A stretch of 64,000 nucleotides of DNA from Lutjanus erythropterus (GCA_020091685.1 CM034595.1:19825564-19889563), one strand, 5' to 3'; shown: positions 13,895 to 26,766, numbered from the stretch's first letter. Notes: a model not told the origin generated them from the sequence alone. Program-made: numbers and translations.

Positions 13895-14408
13895 CTGAAA
13901 AAGAGAGAAGAAGAAGAGGCAGAGGGGCAAAGGTTAGACGACTCCAGAATGTTTTGAGTCACTGTTTTTCATTTCTCGTTGCTATATTCAGTTGCTTGGA
14001 AGCAAAATATTAGTATTCTCATGGTCGAGCCAATATGAAGTTAATTCAGCAGTGAAGCTGATTAACATTCTCCATTCTGAAGGCAGGCAGACATTATGAT
14101 CAAGGTCAATTTTTTTTGTACAATATCTATTAGAAAAATACAGAAATGACAAAAACACAAAGACATTTTGTGGGTTCAAAGTTAATTCTGTTTTTGATAG
14201 GTGAAGCTTAGAGACAGAATAAAGATTCAAGTTTTAAGTTTTGAGCTTAAGAGAATAGAATTTGTCCCTGTAATAAACTGATTCTGGTTAAGGAACAAGC
14301 GTGTGTGCGCTTGTGTCCTCTCCATAGCAGTTAATCCCCATCAGACCAACAGGTCACATTATCACCCCATTTTAATTTTGACCCTGCAATCAATTCAGCC
14401 ATCAATAA

Positions 14409-14410
<2 letters not shown>

Positions 14411-14445
<35 letters not shown>
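14411..14445. repeat. TG microsatellite
   Basis: Pure TG dinucleotide run. Confidence 0.95.
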
Positions 14446-14447
<2 letters not shown>

Positions 14448-14830
14448 TCCTCAGCTCTTCTGTCCCCTGTGCCTGCAGGCACAGTGATGACTAATGACGC
14501 CTTTAGGGGAAGGTAGATAAATCCTACTGAAGGGGACAGCAGGTCAGGTAAGGTAACTGCATGAATCAGTGTTCAGACCACAAACCCAAGTCTTAGTCTG
14601 TGCTGGGGAACAAAAATACTGTTAATCGACCAAATACCTGGACTTAAAGTGAAGGGTAGGCATTCACTGGGACAGCAAATGGCAACTGTTGCACTAAGAC
14701 TACATGTCACAGTTGTCTCTTAAGGGATAAGCACCCATTTTAAGATGGATTAATCAGGTGACAACAAGAAGGTGACAACAGCAAGGCATCAAACATCACC
14801 TAACCCCTAACTTGCCGTCTGAGGATTTAA

Positions 14831-15430
14831 GTGATAGTTTGTTTGCTTTTTGAAGTGGGGCTGTATGAGGTACTTATACTTAGTGCATTACCTACAACAG
14901 ATGGCGGTCGACAAGCTGCCACTCTAGAGAAGCAGCAGCAGAAAAACCTGTGTACGAAGTTATGCAATGTACTGTTGTAGACAGGGTCAGCAGAATAACA
15001 TATTTTAGCAACCTACATCAAAAGGACCCACCTAAAAAACCAACATCAGTTTAAGTGTATGTTAAATTTAGAATTTTTTCACTGCTTTACTGTCAGAACA
15101 AGTTCCAACAAGAAACTGCCATTATAAAAACATTGCTCTCTCCCAACCAACCAGAATCTATCAGCAAAATCGGTAATTTTACCTTGAAGAACATGGGAGT
15201 TGCTGGTATCTGCTTCAATCTGTTAGTTTGTTTGTGTTACTGTGTGACTTTAGTGTTTTATCAGGCTAAAATTAACCAAAGTCACAAAACAACACAAACA
15301 AACAAAGAGACTGAGGCAACTGTAGGCCAGCAACCCCAATTTTCTGCAGGGTAAAATTACTGATTTTGCCAAAGGAGTCTAGTTGAGCGAGACAAAGTAA
15401 TATTTGGCTAATGTAATGGTGGTTTCTCAT
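14831..15430. mobile_element. Second, decayed copy of the 20497-21567 element family
   Basis: Starts after TTAA (14827-14830) with GTGATAGTTTG and shares the TGAAGTGGGGCTGTATGAGG segment with the copy at 20510-20540. The interior (for example CACCTAAAAAACCAACATCAG-like sequence at 15030-15050 and the TTAGTTTGTTTGTGTTACTG segment) also matches that family. The right end is lost or unrecognisable. Confidence 0.65.
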
Positions 15431-15502
15431 CAGAAAAGGCTGTCTGACAGCAAGGTAAAGGTCATATAACTCCTCTTCAAATAATGTGAAATATACATTT
15501 AA

Positions 15503-16157
15503 ATAGGCAACATTTTGGACAATATCCTCATTCAGTTTCTTGCGAAAAGTTAGATAAGAAGCTCAATGCCAGTCTCATGTTAGTAAGCTATATAAGAATC
15601 CACAGCCAGCAGGCACGTTTCTGATCTCAGCATTAGGACTGTAAACAGTTAGCTTGAGTCTCTCCAAAGATCAAAAACATATCTAACACCTCAAAAAAGC
15701 GCAGTAATAAAAGTTGCATCTTATTGTGTAATAATGCACAAAGGGAAATGCAAAACGACTACTTGTTGTTTTAAAAGGACTTACTCAGAGTTATTTCTTG
15801 GCAAACAATAGTTTTGTCATTCGTTCAGCACTTCACACATACACAGCATCTCCACTGGGTGCTTGGCAAACTTGTGATGACAACAAAATGCCGAAAAGTC
15901 ACTGCGCTAGGCCAAGAATTTGTTATAGTAAGAAACTCCTCATGAACCACAAATTTTTACATGTCTGGTTGTGTACGGATTAAACAAATGAGATACAACC
16001 TGTTAATTTGTGAATTTTGGACTAAGTCAGGCTAGTTGTTTCCCTGTGGTTTCAGTTTTTAAACTTAGCTTGTGGACTCCATAAACTAAGCTCTGAAATT
16101 AACAGCATTATTTCATCTAACTCTTGACATGACAGAAAATAAGACTGTACTATTCCT
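15503..16157. mobile_element. TTAA-flanked MITE of another family
   Basis: Flanked by TTAA at 15499-15502 and 16158-16161. The left end has ACATTTTGGACAATATCC and CTTGCGAAAAGTTAGATAAG, the right end GTACTATTCC before TTAA. A related fragment lies at 43465-43660 (CACATTTTGGGAAATACATT, then GAAAGTTAAATGAGAAGAC). Non-coding. Confidence 0.65.
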
Positions 16158-17740
16158 TTAAATTAGTTGAATGTCAAAAGTTGATCAGATTTGTTTCCAT
16201 GATTTTGAAAACAGCTTGCAGTGTGTGGGATGACTCAATTGTGGAAAATCCATTAAAAATCACAATCTCTCCATATTAAGTTTAATTAAGCAGGTTTTGG
16301 GGAAATTACAGCAAAGGACTGATGCTTGACTCGATTTTAAAACAGTTGTCACATTCATTTTAAACTAGAATAAATATAAAAAAGTTGGCTCAATTCTCAA
16401 TGCATGCTTCATCACAAATGCAAAACAGGCCTGGTACAATTAGCAGAGAGCACAGTCATGTTGTTTTGGCCAAATGAATGAATTTAAGGCGACAGCGAGA
16501 AATATTGTACAGAAGTACCGCAAGTAAAGTTAAAACTAGACAAGAATATAATCAGTAACGCACACAAAAACACAGTGTGGCGCTTTAAACGGTGTGGCTT
16601 CACTAGTATGATATCTAGATGCTTCTTAAGCGTCCTTCCAGTGGTGCATTCACGGTCCTGCAGTCTGCTTCAGCTGCAGCATTAGCAGTTTTTTAGCATC
16701 GGCTACAGGTAAACTAGCATTAGGAAGGAGTCAAGCATCTCAAAGAACCTGTTGTGCTGAACTTTAATGGAGGTGTGTCGGTTAACCAGACTTACATTTG
16801 CAAAAACAACCAGTTAGTCTTCATCCTTCAAGTCTTTTCTCTTGTAGAACAGAAAAAATGCTGTTTAAAAACACTTCCAGCAAAACATAAGTCTCAACTT
16901 GTGCTCGTGCTGTTTGTCGACGTACGTTTTAAAGTGTGTGGACTGGGCTCATTGCTGCCCCGTGTGGCCGCTGGGGGAAATGAATAATAAGAAAACTGGA
17001 TCTCAGTTAAATGATTTCAATTATTTTATTTATTTATTTAGAATTATCAGAAAATACCTCTTAGCTGTGTTATTATGTTCTTTTTTATTTTAGGGTGTTT
17101 TGTTTGTCCTTTCTTTGTTTTTTTCTGTTTTCAAACAGTGCTTCAATTTTGTAAAGAACCTACTGCTGATTATATAGGCACTTGCATATCCTGTTGTACA
17201 ATTTCTACTTCCATTTAAAAAAAAATGTGGATGTTTCCGCTCTCATCAGGGGGCAGTACAGAGCCCATTACAGTGTGGCGCACCACAATGAGGCAAAAAA
17301 AAGGCACTACAGTAGAAAACAGTGCGATAGATGCTTCCTCAAAAAGTGTTTTCAAACAAAATTTTCAGTTTTACAAGAGAAAATCCTTTGTGTATGTTGG
17401 CCCATCTCTGTCAAAGATCAGCACACAGCTCGATGAGATCACGTACAGCCTGGGGGACAAGTTTTTTTTTTCCCAAGAGAGTGAAGTCATGACCTGCCCT
17501 ACTCTGACTCTGATTCCCTAATACCCATTTGTTGGTTGGGGTCATTTGGATTGGGTTTGTTTAGCTATGAAGAGAGTGACTGAGTAGGGTTAGGGTAAAA
17601 TATCAGGCAGGCTAATCAGAGGCAGAGCAGGACAGGCCAGGGCTTCACCATTGGGGCTACCGCCTGGGCCACGTTCAGTCTGAAAACAATGCACACTGGT
17701 GTGCAACGAGCTTTAAGATACGTTACTTAAGATACGAACT

Positions 17741-18725
17741 CTAAACACATTCTCACTCTCTAAAACACATTTTGCACTCTGATGCAGTTGTGTTGAAAAA
17801 TGGTAAACACAGACAACAGAAGCTGAACACAGCTACAACAAACTGTCATTATTAACACACGATGACTCAGAATTGTTCACACTTGTTTCTAATTATGTGA
17901 ATTACAGTTTTTCCACAATATTTTTCGCACTAAATTTGGAACTTGAAACGTAATCTGCCATACAGTCAGTTTTGCAAAACAGTAAACGCAGTTCTGTATA
18001 CAGGCACAACTTTTAAAAATTCCAGTAAAATCTCTTGTGTTCCTTTGGATAGCAACGCCAATCACAATAATAAGATTTATTTACCAGTTGATGAATCTCA
18101 CTCCTCACAGGGGTAACACTAGAAGCTTACAGTAATCAGGTGACGAGGGTATAATCCAGATACGTGAGTGGTTCACCATCAACCAGTGTTTCATACAGTA
18201 ATATCGCCTGCATGGTCTATGGCCGAATCCATGTCTTGATCCGGCACAAAGGGTTTTTGCCTTGTTGTGCAGCAAGAGAGAACAGTGCTTGTGACATAGA
18301 TGAAGTCCTCTGGTCCAACCCAGTAAAAAGACGTGATAGTGAGGCAGAATCAATCTGTTGTCTGTATTACTCTATTACTTTAAGTGCATACAGTATACAA
18401 TATTTTCTGTTCTAATCTCTGAATATGCATTTTTATATATATTTCTGAACATTTGAAATTAAACACATTAAAAATGTTTTCCTGTAGCTGCATGCTCTGA
18501 ACATTGTGTTTTCCATTTTTTGATGTAGTGTGTAATGACTCAGTAGTGTTTATATAATAACTGGCGGTGTGTATGATCTGAAAGCATTGTTTCATTTTGC
18601 CTGAGAAGTGAGGTGAGAAGTTTAATGAATGTAGTTTTATGTATACAGATTTGAGAAAAGGGTGGAGGGTTTCAAGAAATGTGTCTCTGCAACTGTGAAA
18701 AACCATAAAAAGCTGCTGCAGTGCC
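17741..18725 (+). mobile_element. Tc1-like (IS630-Tc1-mariner) transposon remnant
   Basis: On the plus strand about 18230-18345 an open frame reads GFLPCCAARENSACDIDEVL then WSNPVKRRD. This resembles the C-terminus of a fish Tc1-like DDE transposase family that ends FFPRCLARENIACDVDEVLW. The N-terminal and catalytic DDE parts are missing, so it is a deletion derivative and cannot be active. The flanks (17745-18060 rich in AACACA motifs; 18590-18720 with TGCCTGAGAAGTGAGGTGAG) look like the non-coding ends of the same element. The ends were not defined precisely and no TA duplication was confirmed. Confidence 0.55.
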
Positions 18726-20496
18726 TTGCATGCACAAAAGGGCATTCATTGCAGCACTGTTACTGTTTAAATAAATATTTTGCTACGTTTTGTCAGGGCT
18801 GAACACAACTCTGTTGTGCTGCTTTCTCAATTATCCCCACCGTCATGGCAACACCTCATTCTGACTGTCTACATTTTACACACAAGTTAATGGGCAAATT
18901 AAAACTTGTTCGTAGTTAATAATGTGGTATATATTTAAGAATTCGATCTATACATCAATGCATATAGTTAAAGTCATTTATTATGGTGAGCTAAATTGCA
19001 TGGCATCAGTGTGCTTCCACTGTCTATGCCATATAAAAACACACATTATCCTGTAATGCTGCCGTAAATCTTACAACCTATTATAAACCTCAGCTGGTTT
19101 CTGCACCACTTCATGTATCTTCCAATGCTTGAAAAGCGAACAACTTTCCAATACTCAAGTTATTCCTCTAATTGGCTGCAGCAGCAGCGTAACAATAAGT
19201 TGCAATTGCATACAGTAAAAACAGAACTTTTTTCTGCAGGGTTTGGCTTCATCTCCGCTGAGATTTGAGAGAGTAAATATAGACATCTGGCACTGATAAA
19301 TAACACACAGATATGCAAGTACACACAGACACAACCCACACAATTTGAAATTCAGAATTGTTGGCAGGCTATCGAACAGACTTCCAATAAGTGCTTATTT
19401 TAGTTTATTCATGCACTGTCATAGAATAGGGAATAAAGCCTTTGGACAGATAAGCACAGGCTAAAGTTAAACACTCTCTGATGTAATAAGACATGGGTTT
19501 CATTATCCACAATGACACAAGCTGATAATGGTTACACTACTGTGACATGGGACAATGTTTTAAAGAATATAAGCTTTAAGAAAAACCCAGCTAGTCATTT
19601 TTGTTGGCAAAAATGAGTCATCTGCTTTGACCTAAAACCTGAATCCTTATCCAGTTGCACTTTAGTTACTTCTTTTTAGAAAAATCTCACAAAAAAAAAA
19701 AAGGATATTATGTTGAGCCGAAAGGTTAGCTGCCACTCTGACAGCTCCTTTTGTGATCTAAAATGGTGTTTTATTCTCAACAAAAAGACTTCAGCCAGTG
19801 TTAACAAGCTTCACCGTGGGTGCTGTTCACCTCATCTGGCTGAGACAGACTAAGGCACAGAAAAGACAGGACATCAGGTCAGACATCGGGCAGGTATTTG
19901 TGCCCTTAAGCCTCCTAATGATCAAATAAGGCTTTATTAATCACATACTGTATGGATACACTGAGGACACTTTCTTTCTTTTTTTTTTTTTTTTTACAGC
20001 TTTTGCCCAATGCCAGTGAGCTCCTGCTGCATTCCTCCCTGAGTGGAAGTGGCCATAAATTTCAGTTTTTGTTCTCTTTTCAGCTGTCCCAGGCTGCAAG
20101 AAATTGTGAGACGAGGCGTTTCTCGCGGAGGGTTGTTTGTGAGGAACAAGTTTTATGTTACAGAGTGCTTATTCAGTCCCACTTATTCATTTTTACAACG
20201 GCTGTGAAGGAATTGTCTGCAGTGTTCAGCACAGCAATAATACGGCACAAATGCAGTGCAGCAATAGTTAAGGAATTGATGTGTGGGAGATGTATGGATG
20301 TGAAGGAAGGTGCACTGTGATTACATGATGAACGAGACATCAGTGGTAATTAAGGTGATTACTGACTACAGTGTGCATGACCTGAAAGAGATGAGGTCAT
20401 GCCCCATGTCTGTGCAGTGATCGACTACTGACAGACGCAGGATGAAAGCAGGATGTCAGGCGTCCATCATTCCCACACAGTGATAATGCAGTTTAA

Positions 20497-21567
20497 AGGG
20501 AAAGTTTGGAATATTTGAAGTGGGGTTGTATGAGGTACTTATCCATAGTCAGTGTATTATCTACAGCAGATGGTGCTCGACACGCCCCCAATTTGGACAA
20601 ACAGCAGAAGTCTCAGTGCAGGAAGCTAAGCAACGTACAGCTGTGTACAGAATCAGCAGCAAAATGTATTTTTTGCCATTAGACAGTCTTATTCCAACAG
20701 GAAACCACCTTTATAAATGCCATATATTGCCTCTCCAAACCAATGTGACTCCATTGTCAAAATCAGTCATTTTACAACGCAGAAGACAGAAGTTGATGGT
20801 CTGCTGCAGCCTCCCTCTGTTAGTTAGTTTGTGTTATTGTGTGATTTCTGAGTTTTAAAAAGGTTGGTCCGGATTCACAGAAGTGACACAATAACAGAAA
20901 CAATCTAACCAAGTGAGGCAGTGACTGAGCAGCGTCTTCCATGTGCTGCGAGGTAAAATTATGTTTTTGTTGAAGGAGTCTGGTTGAGCAAGACACAACG
21001 ATATTTGTCACATATAACAGCAGTTTGCCTTTAGCTGTCTTTGGGCAAAGTAAAGTGGTGAAAATAATTTAAATATAGTGTATACTAGGGCTGCAACTAC
21101 AACTATAATTATTTGCATTGTTGATTAATTATTTTCTTCATTGAATGATTAGGTTTTTAGTCTATGAAGTGTCTGAAAATGGTGAAAAATGTTCGTCAGC
21201 ATTTCCAAGAAGGCCCAAGGTAACATTCTCAATTACCTTGTTCTGTCTGCAACTCAAAGATATTCAGTTTCCTCTCATAGAGAACTAAAGAAGCCAGAAA
21301 AATATCACACTGAAGCTGAAATCAGAGAATTGTGACTTTTTGTTTCTTAAAAAAATATATTGAACCGATCGATCAATTGTCAAAATACTTTAATAGTTTA
21401 CAACTAATCCATGAATCAGTTAATCATTGCAGCTTGTGTTTATGTAATATTACTTTTAGGTAGCTAAAATATATTTTTTGCGGGTGTGCCAACCACCATC
21501 TAGGTAACATACTGACTATCAACAACTACCTCATAGAGCCCCACTTCAAATAATCCGAACTATCCCT
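20497..21567. mobile_element. TTAA-flanked DNA transposon (non-autonomous) with long inverted ends
   Basis: Flanked by TTAA at 20493-20496 and 21568-21571. The left end AGGGAAAGTTTGGAATATTT and the right end (read inward) AGGGATAGTTCGGATTATTT continue as inverted repeats for about 80-90 bp through the shared GAAGTGGGG..TATGAGGTA segment. TTAA duplications are made by piggyBac and Kolobok transposases; I cannot choose between them. No transposase is encoded. A hAT MITE (21086-21435) is inserted in the right half. Confidence 0.8.
21086..21435. mobile_element. hAT MITE nested in a TTAA element
   Basis: Starts TAGGGCTGCAACTAC and ends with a decayed ATTGCAGCTT, as in common fish hAT MITEs. Imperfect 8-bp duplications gtgtatac (21078-21085) and gtgtttat (21436-21443) flank it. 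About 350 bp, non-coding. Confidence 0.7.
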
Positions 21568-21919
21568 TTAATGCTAAATGAATAACTACAGTGGCTGCAG
21601 TTGTCTTTCACCTGTCCTCGACTGAACTCCATCATGAGTCGGTGTAGGTCTTACTGTCCTGTGTACCTTTCAGTCCCATTTTCAAATCTGCTGACAGGCT
21701 CTACGCACGCAGCAAAAACACTCCTTTGTCTCAAACTTGGCAGAGGTGCAGGACAAACTTTGAGTCCTCCCCATCTCTCAAGAGTGTGATCCCTTCAAAG
21801 GAGCTTTGATAAGAAGTAAATTACATAATCCTTCCTGACAGACAGAAAATCCAAGTCATAATGGGATCCTTCCCCCAAAATTTCAAAGTTAGGTCCCACA
21901 TATCAGTGGAAGTATTTTC

Positions 21920-21924
<5 letters not shown>

Positions 21925-21992
<68 letters not shown>
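21925..21992. repeat. TG/AC microsatellite next to col14a1 exon
   Basis: About 34 pure TG units on the plus strand (AC on the gene strand), starting 22 nt inside the intron from the donor at 22014. Confidence 0.95.
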
Positions 21993-21993
<1 letters not shown>

Positions 21994-22014
21994 TATACAG
22001 CAAAATGAACCTAC

Positions 22015-22131
22015 CTGGTATACTGTTGTAGAGGAATAGATAGCTGTCAAAGTCTCCTTTGGGCTCCTTCCATGAAACAAGGAGCTTGCTCGAGCTCAGC
22101 ACTTTGAAACGCAGCCTCCTCGGAGCTGGAA
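22015..22131 (-). CDS. col14a1: col14a1 coding exon 2: first half of N-terminal fibronectin III domain
   Basis: 117 nt, phase 1 at both ends. After the split Val codon it reads PAPRRLRFKVLSSSKLLVSW, then KEPKGDFDSYLFLYNSIP. This is the A-B-C strand half of an FN3 domain with the invariant Trp in the LLVSW motif. It aligns by eye with human COL14A1 residues beginning VAPPTRLRYNVISHDSIQISW. The acceptor is GTTTTTCAG|TTCC and the donor CCAG|GTAGGT. A TG/AC dinucleotide repeat of about 68 bp starts 22 bp into the downstream intron. The exon sits in a larger open frame that runs into the repeat, but the splice sites and homology mark the true limits. Confidence 0.9.
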
Positions 22132-25100
22132 CTGAAAAACAATTAACTATATTCAAATCAGCTTCAATACATCTGGGGGATAACTGGATATAATAAAGAA
22201 TATGTTGATGAATAAAAATGATGTTAATTAAAAAGTTCCCAGCCACCAGTAAACATATGTTAACATCACAACAAGTCAGTGAAACCCAGAGACACCACAA
22301 CATCTGCCCCCAAAAAGCCACAAATCAAAAGGGACTGAGAGAGGAAATGAATAAATGGACAGACAGAAGGGCAGAGAGAGGGCTGAGTGAATTTAAATTT
22401 TGAAGTTCCTGAGTCCATGAGAGCAACACATGAAGCAGGTCAGCAGGCATACAGCTCAGCTTCAGTCTGAAACAAAGGTTTTTAAAAAGACAGGAGAAAC
22501 TATTTCCAGTCAAATTCTCTTTATAAGATGCATTTCACAGAAGATGTCTTTGTCTGTCAATGTGTAAGTGTGTACTTTTGATCTACAGTATCATGAAGAA
22601 ATGATTTGATTACAGTAGCATCCTCAAGGCCTCATCGTATCTTCCAGCCCTCTGTCAATGAAAAATGAATTGGTCTGTTAAAAATGGTGACAGCAGACAT
22701 TCTCTGTGTGAATCTTTGTGTATTTGTGCGTGTATGTGTGTAGTCTGTAGCTTGCGTACACTTACGCAGTATATTTTGCAGAATCAGTAGGAGATAGAGA
22801 AGAATATGAGAATTTGACTGGTTTTAATCTACAGACAGATGCAGACAACCCAAGAAAAAAAGCTATGCAGAATTGTAGTATTGTGTAATACTACAGATTC
22901 ACCTCAGATGAAAACAAAAGTCGCTGACATAACCTTTATGTCTGCGACACATATCACCATTTCAACTAATATTTAATGTTAGTTTAAACTAATCACCAGA
23001 AATCTGATATTTTTAGTGTTGCTACAAAGTTTCTATAAATGAGAAGACATTGTCATCCATAAATCTGATGACACTGCCGATGTAAGGTCACTTTACCTGT
23101 CAGCACTCTTTAAAAACACGTCAGACTCAACATGCTGTCTTGAAAGATCATTCAAGAGAAATTATTAATGACTTACAGTTAACCAGTAGACTTATTTTAG
23201 GGTCAGTATAACATTTTTAATAAGAAGACGGGGACTGGAGCACAGACTATTTTTTTTGTTTTTTGTTTTTTAGTACTTTGCTGATAAAACAAACTGAATA
23301 GATTTTAAATAAATCAGAATTTCTTAGTAATCATTTAGTCAGGGCTGCAACAATAAAGGGCTAATTTAATCTAAGATTAGTTCTAATCAGAGTTTATCAA
23401 AACTATGATTACAATTAAGCACAACTCTGCTGCACAGTTAAAAACTAATCTCTGTTTAGTAAATCCATGTTTTTTGATTTAAACCAAAATTGAAAAGCAT
23501 TAAATCAACGTGGAGATGCTTGCTTAGCAAAATTTAAATTAATTAATCAATTCAAGTTGTTGATAAGTATAAAGAGCAGGGGAAACTGTTAACTTAGATT
23601 AGTTAAATTAGTTAAATAGTTAACAAAACATTACTTGGTTTACTAGCTAATGTTAGCTAAAAATATGACAAAACATTTTACTATTTGCTAGCTAATGTTA
23701 GCATTTTAAGTTGGAGATTAAGTTTTGATGCAACAGAATTAAATTAAATTGAATATAGGTTTAGAGTAAAAAGAAAACTTAAGTTTAAAGAGAAGTTTAA
23801 TTTAATCTTACTTAATTTTAAGCATGTTTTAAACTTTGTTGCAATGTAATTTAAAGTTAAACCATTATTTAAACAGGTTTAAAAATGAATCCTTGTTGGT
23901 GCAAATCAGCCTTGGAGCTCAATCCATACTCTTAAAAACATAATTTTAAAGCATTTCTGACTTGATATAATTGTAATTGATGGATTTATAAGAATTCTGG
24001 GACACAAAATAAGTAATGTTCCTCTCCTCGAACATGTCAGTCAGAGGGACAACTTTGCAGCAGTGTTCATAAATAATGATCTCTGACTAGTCCATGCCTG
24101 GAGGTATCCAGGGAATAATATCAATGAACTACAATTTTAAATGCCACAGAATCCCCTTAAGCTGTAATAAACTTTAAAGGACCCTTCACCTTAACTGCTG
24201 GCTCACATTAGTGATTTGACAACCTAAAATTGATGCTGATCTGTCAATTAATGGCAGGTGATGAATGTTTAGAGAGTGTTGACATGTAAAGACCGTACAT
24301 CAACCTTTATGGAGAAACTGTGTAGAGAAAAAATGGGTGATATGATGTAGACAAACCTTGAGGTGTACTGCGCAGGATTTTCACTCGGTGATGAGAACAG
24401 ACCTCCATCTTTCTCAATTGGAAAATCCCATTCAGGCCATAAATCAGACAGCACTGTGTTTCCCACTTTGCATTATTGTAGTTATGTTAGAGTTAAATGC
24501 CTGTTAGACTTGGTCCATTTAACCGTTCTATGAAAGGTGGGATAAAACGAATCAAGTAGAGTCAACATGGGTCAAAAAAATTGTAACTAGAGACGGTCAT
24601 TCAGCAGAGTGCGGATTTCTTCCAGGCAACAGATGGTGAAGCACCTACTGCAATGCCACCACAACTACCAGATGCAACCAGCAGAGATTTGCAAAGTTTT
24701 GGAAAGGGGTTTTTTGGGTGGCATAGTGTAGTGTAGTGAAATTAGTTTTGCATAGATGTATGCAAGATGTATGTAAGTTTGCAAGTTTGTATAGTATAGT
24801 ATAGTCCCAGCTTTCCATAAAATTCATAGAATAGTGTAACTGTATTGAAAACAAGCATCCTGGGTTCATCTAATTGTATAAGCTAATAGAAAACAATAAA
24901 CGGGATGGAAAGCCCAAATCTGTCAGCCTGAACATCTTGTTTTGAACATTACATGCAAGCAGGTGGCTTTACAACAATAAACGATATAGAAATCTACACT
25001 TTTGGAGAAACTCACAAAAGCAGGAATTGTGAATTACTGACACTTGATTCTGGCTATTCGTGGGTCCGAGCCTGCATGTCTGCATGTTTTGGCATAGCAG

Positions 25101-26160
25101 CTGTTTAGTTTGCCACAAGTCACTGAATTTAATTAGTAACCAGTATTATGTTCACTCTTTCACATTTATATTAAAAAATAAATAAATAAAAAATTCAAGG
25201 AAATGGGTTCACAAATAATGTTACATTTGGAGCTAGCGGACCTTGAAAGCTCCAAAGGTCGACTAGCAGATGCATAGCAGAGACGGCGGAGGAGCAAACG
25301 ATAGAGGGATTTATTCATCTCATAGCATGTCTGACCTCATTTGATCATAACATGGAATTTATTTTCAGATTCTCCAATATAAGATGGATCTACACTTTTC
25401 TATTGATGTCAGTTTTTGCATCATGACAAAAGTCAAAATGTGGCATGCAACAGATTGCGTAAGCCTTGTTTTTAGCCTACCAGTTGTCAATAAAGTGAGG
25501 AATGTTTAAAAAAAAAAGTTTTGGTTGGTTGCACTTACACGACCTATTGCATGATCAGAGAAGATAATAAACTAGAAATTTAGTTTTTGGCATTATGGTA
25601 TTTTACAGAAGTATGCCTATTTGATACATTTCTCTACTTAAATCGATTATTTAGGTAAAGAAAAAAGTTTCAACAGTCACTCTCTTTCCAAAAAATCATT
25701 TCAGCCAGACTTTCCTGCCAAACACCCTTAATATTTTAGTCATGGTATTACCTCACAAGTCAATGTCAAGTTTCGGAAGCCAAAATAACAGGATCCAGTC
25801 TCAACTTGTCAAACGAGGACAACTTCTTGAACTTTTCATTATCAGATCTTATAATGCTGTTTGATCATTCCACAGAGACCCGGTGCAGCACTTCACAGTT
25901 TTACATTTTGCTCACACCTATTCTTAAGTAATCAGCACGCCACCTATCAGATACTCAAAATGCATAGGATGAAACGGTATAATTACACCACACAATAAGA
26001 ATCTATGAATAATTTAAGTCTGTGACGGAGCTAGTAGATTATTACTCTGGTATCATTTCGTGTGTGCTTGATAGTAGGTGAATTGAGTTGGCAGACAGGG
26101 TACTAATAACCAGAAGAAAATTGCCTTGAATACCTTGATCTTTGCTTTGAATGTCAATGA

Positions 26161-26162
<2 letters not shown>

Positions 26163-26197
<35 letters not shown>
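26163..26197. repeat. CA microsatellite
   Basis: Pure CA dinucleotide run. Confidence 0.95.
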
Positions 26198-26200
<3 letters not shown>

Positions 26201-26556
26201 AACTATAACAAAAAACTTACGTAAAAAACGAATGAGCCAGCAATGACCCTCTTTTCTTCTGTGAATGCATGTCAAGGTCTACAAATTGGAGGCTATTCCA
26301 GAGACAGCAACTATGATTAATGAATATGGACGTAATAGCTCCAATAGCTGTAAATGCTGACAGAACATGAGGGTCTCTGATATAAATTACCCTTCACGAA
26401 CCGCCACGTCTGTTCTTGTTTACCACCATACAGCCATAAATATCATCCAAGAGCATCTCACACTCTCTCTCTGAATCTAAGTGCCAAGATGCTTTTGTGA
26501 AATGCATTAGACGTCCACTCTCTGGATCTCACAATAAGATGCTTTACGTAAATACT

Positions 26557-26766
26557 GTTGAAACCCTGGCTGGATGGCTCTACACTGTAAAAAAATATAT
26601 TTCTTTTAACTTAAAGAAAGTTAGTGTCTGGGTTACCTTAAAAACTTCAGTTAACTTAATTTGAAAAGCAATGATTTGAAGTAAATAAACTTTTCTAGTC
26701 ACATAAACTTGATATTAATTCAGTTGTTGTAGAAACCCTGACTAGATGGCTCTACACTGTAAAAAT
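26557..26766. repeat. Local direct duplication with CACTGTAAAAA
   Basis: AAACCCTGGCTGGATGGCTC followed by TACACTGTAAAAA at about 26560-26592 recurs about 175 bp on as AAACCCTGACTAGATGGCTC with the same continuation. Probably part of a MITE family with CACTGTAAAAA ends. Confidence 0.7.

Larger units (their letters stand above)
13895..22014 (-). other. col14a1: col14a1 intron between coding exons 2 and 3
   Basis: 8.1 kb intron. It holds a TG repeat (14411-14445), TTAA-type elements at 14831-about 15430, 15503-16157 and 20497-21567 (with a hAT MITE inside the last), a Tc1-like remnant at about 17741-18725, and the long TG/AC repeat 21925-21992 beside the exon. About 16170-17700 and 18760-20460 show no feature I recognise. 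Confidence 0.8.

Noticed and set aside
19952-20320. 122-codon plus-strand open frame with a Phe run
   Set aside because: Starts in a poly-T tract and shows no conserved motif.
21821-22014. Open frame running from the FN3 exon into a Thr-His repeat
   Set aside because: The Thr-His run is the AC microsatellite in the intron; the exon ends at 22015.
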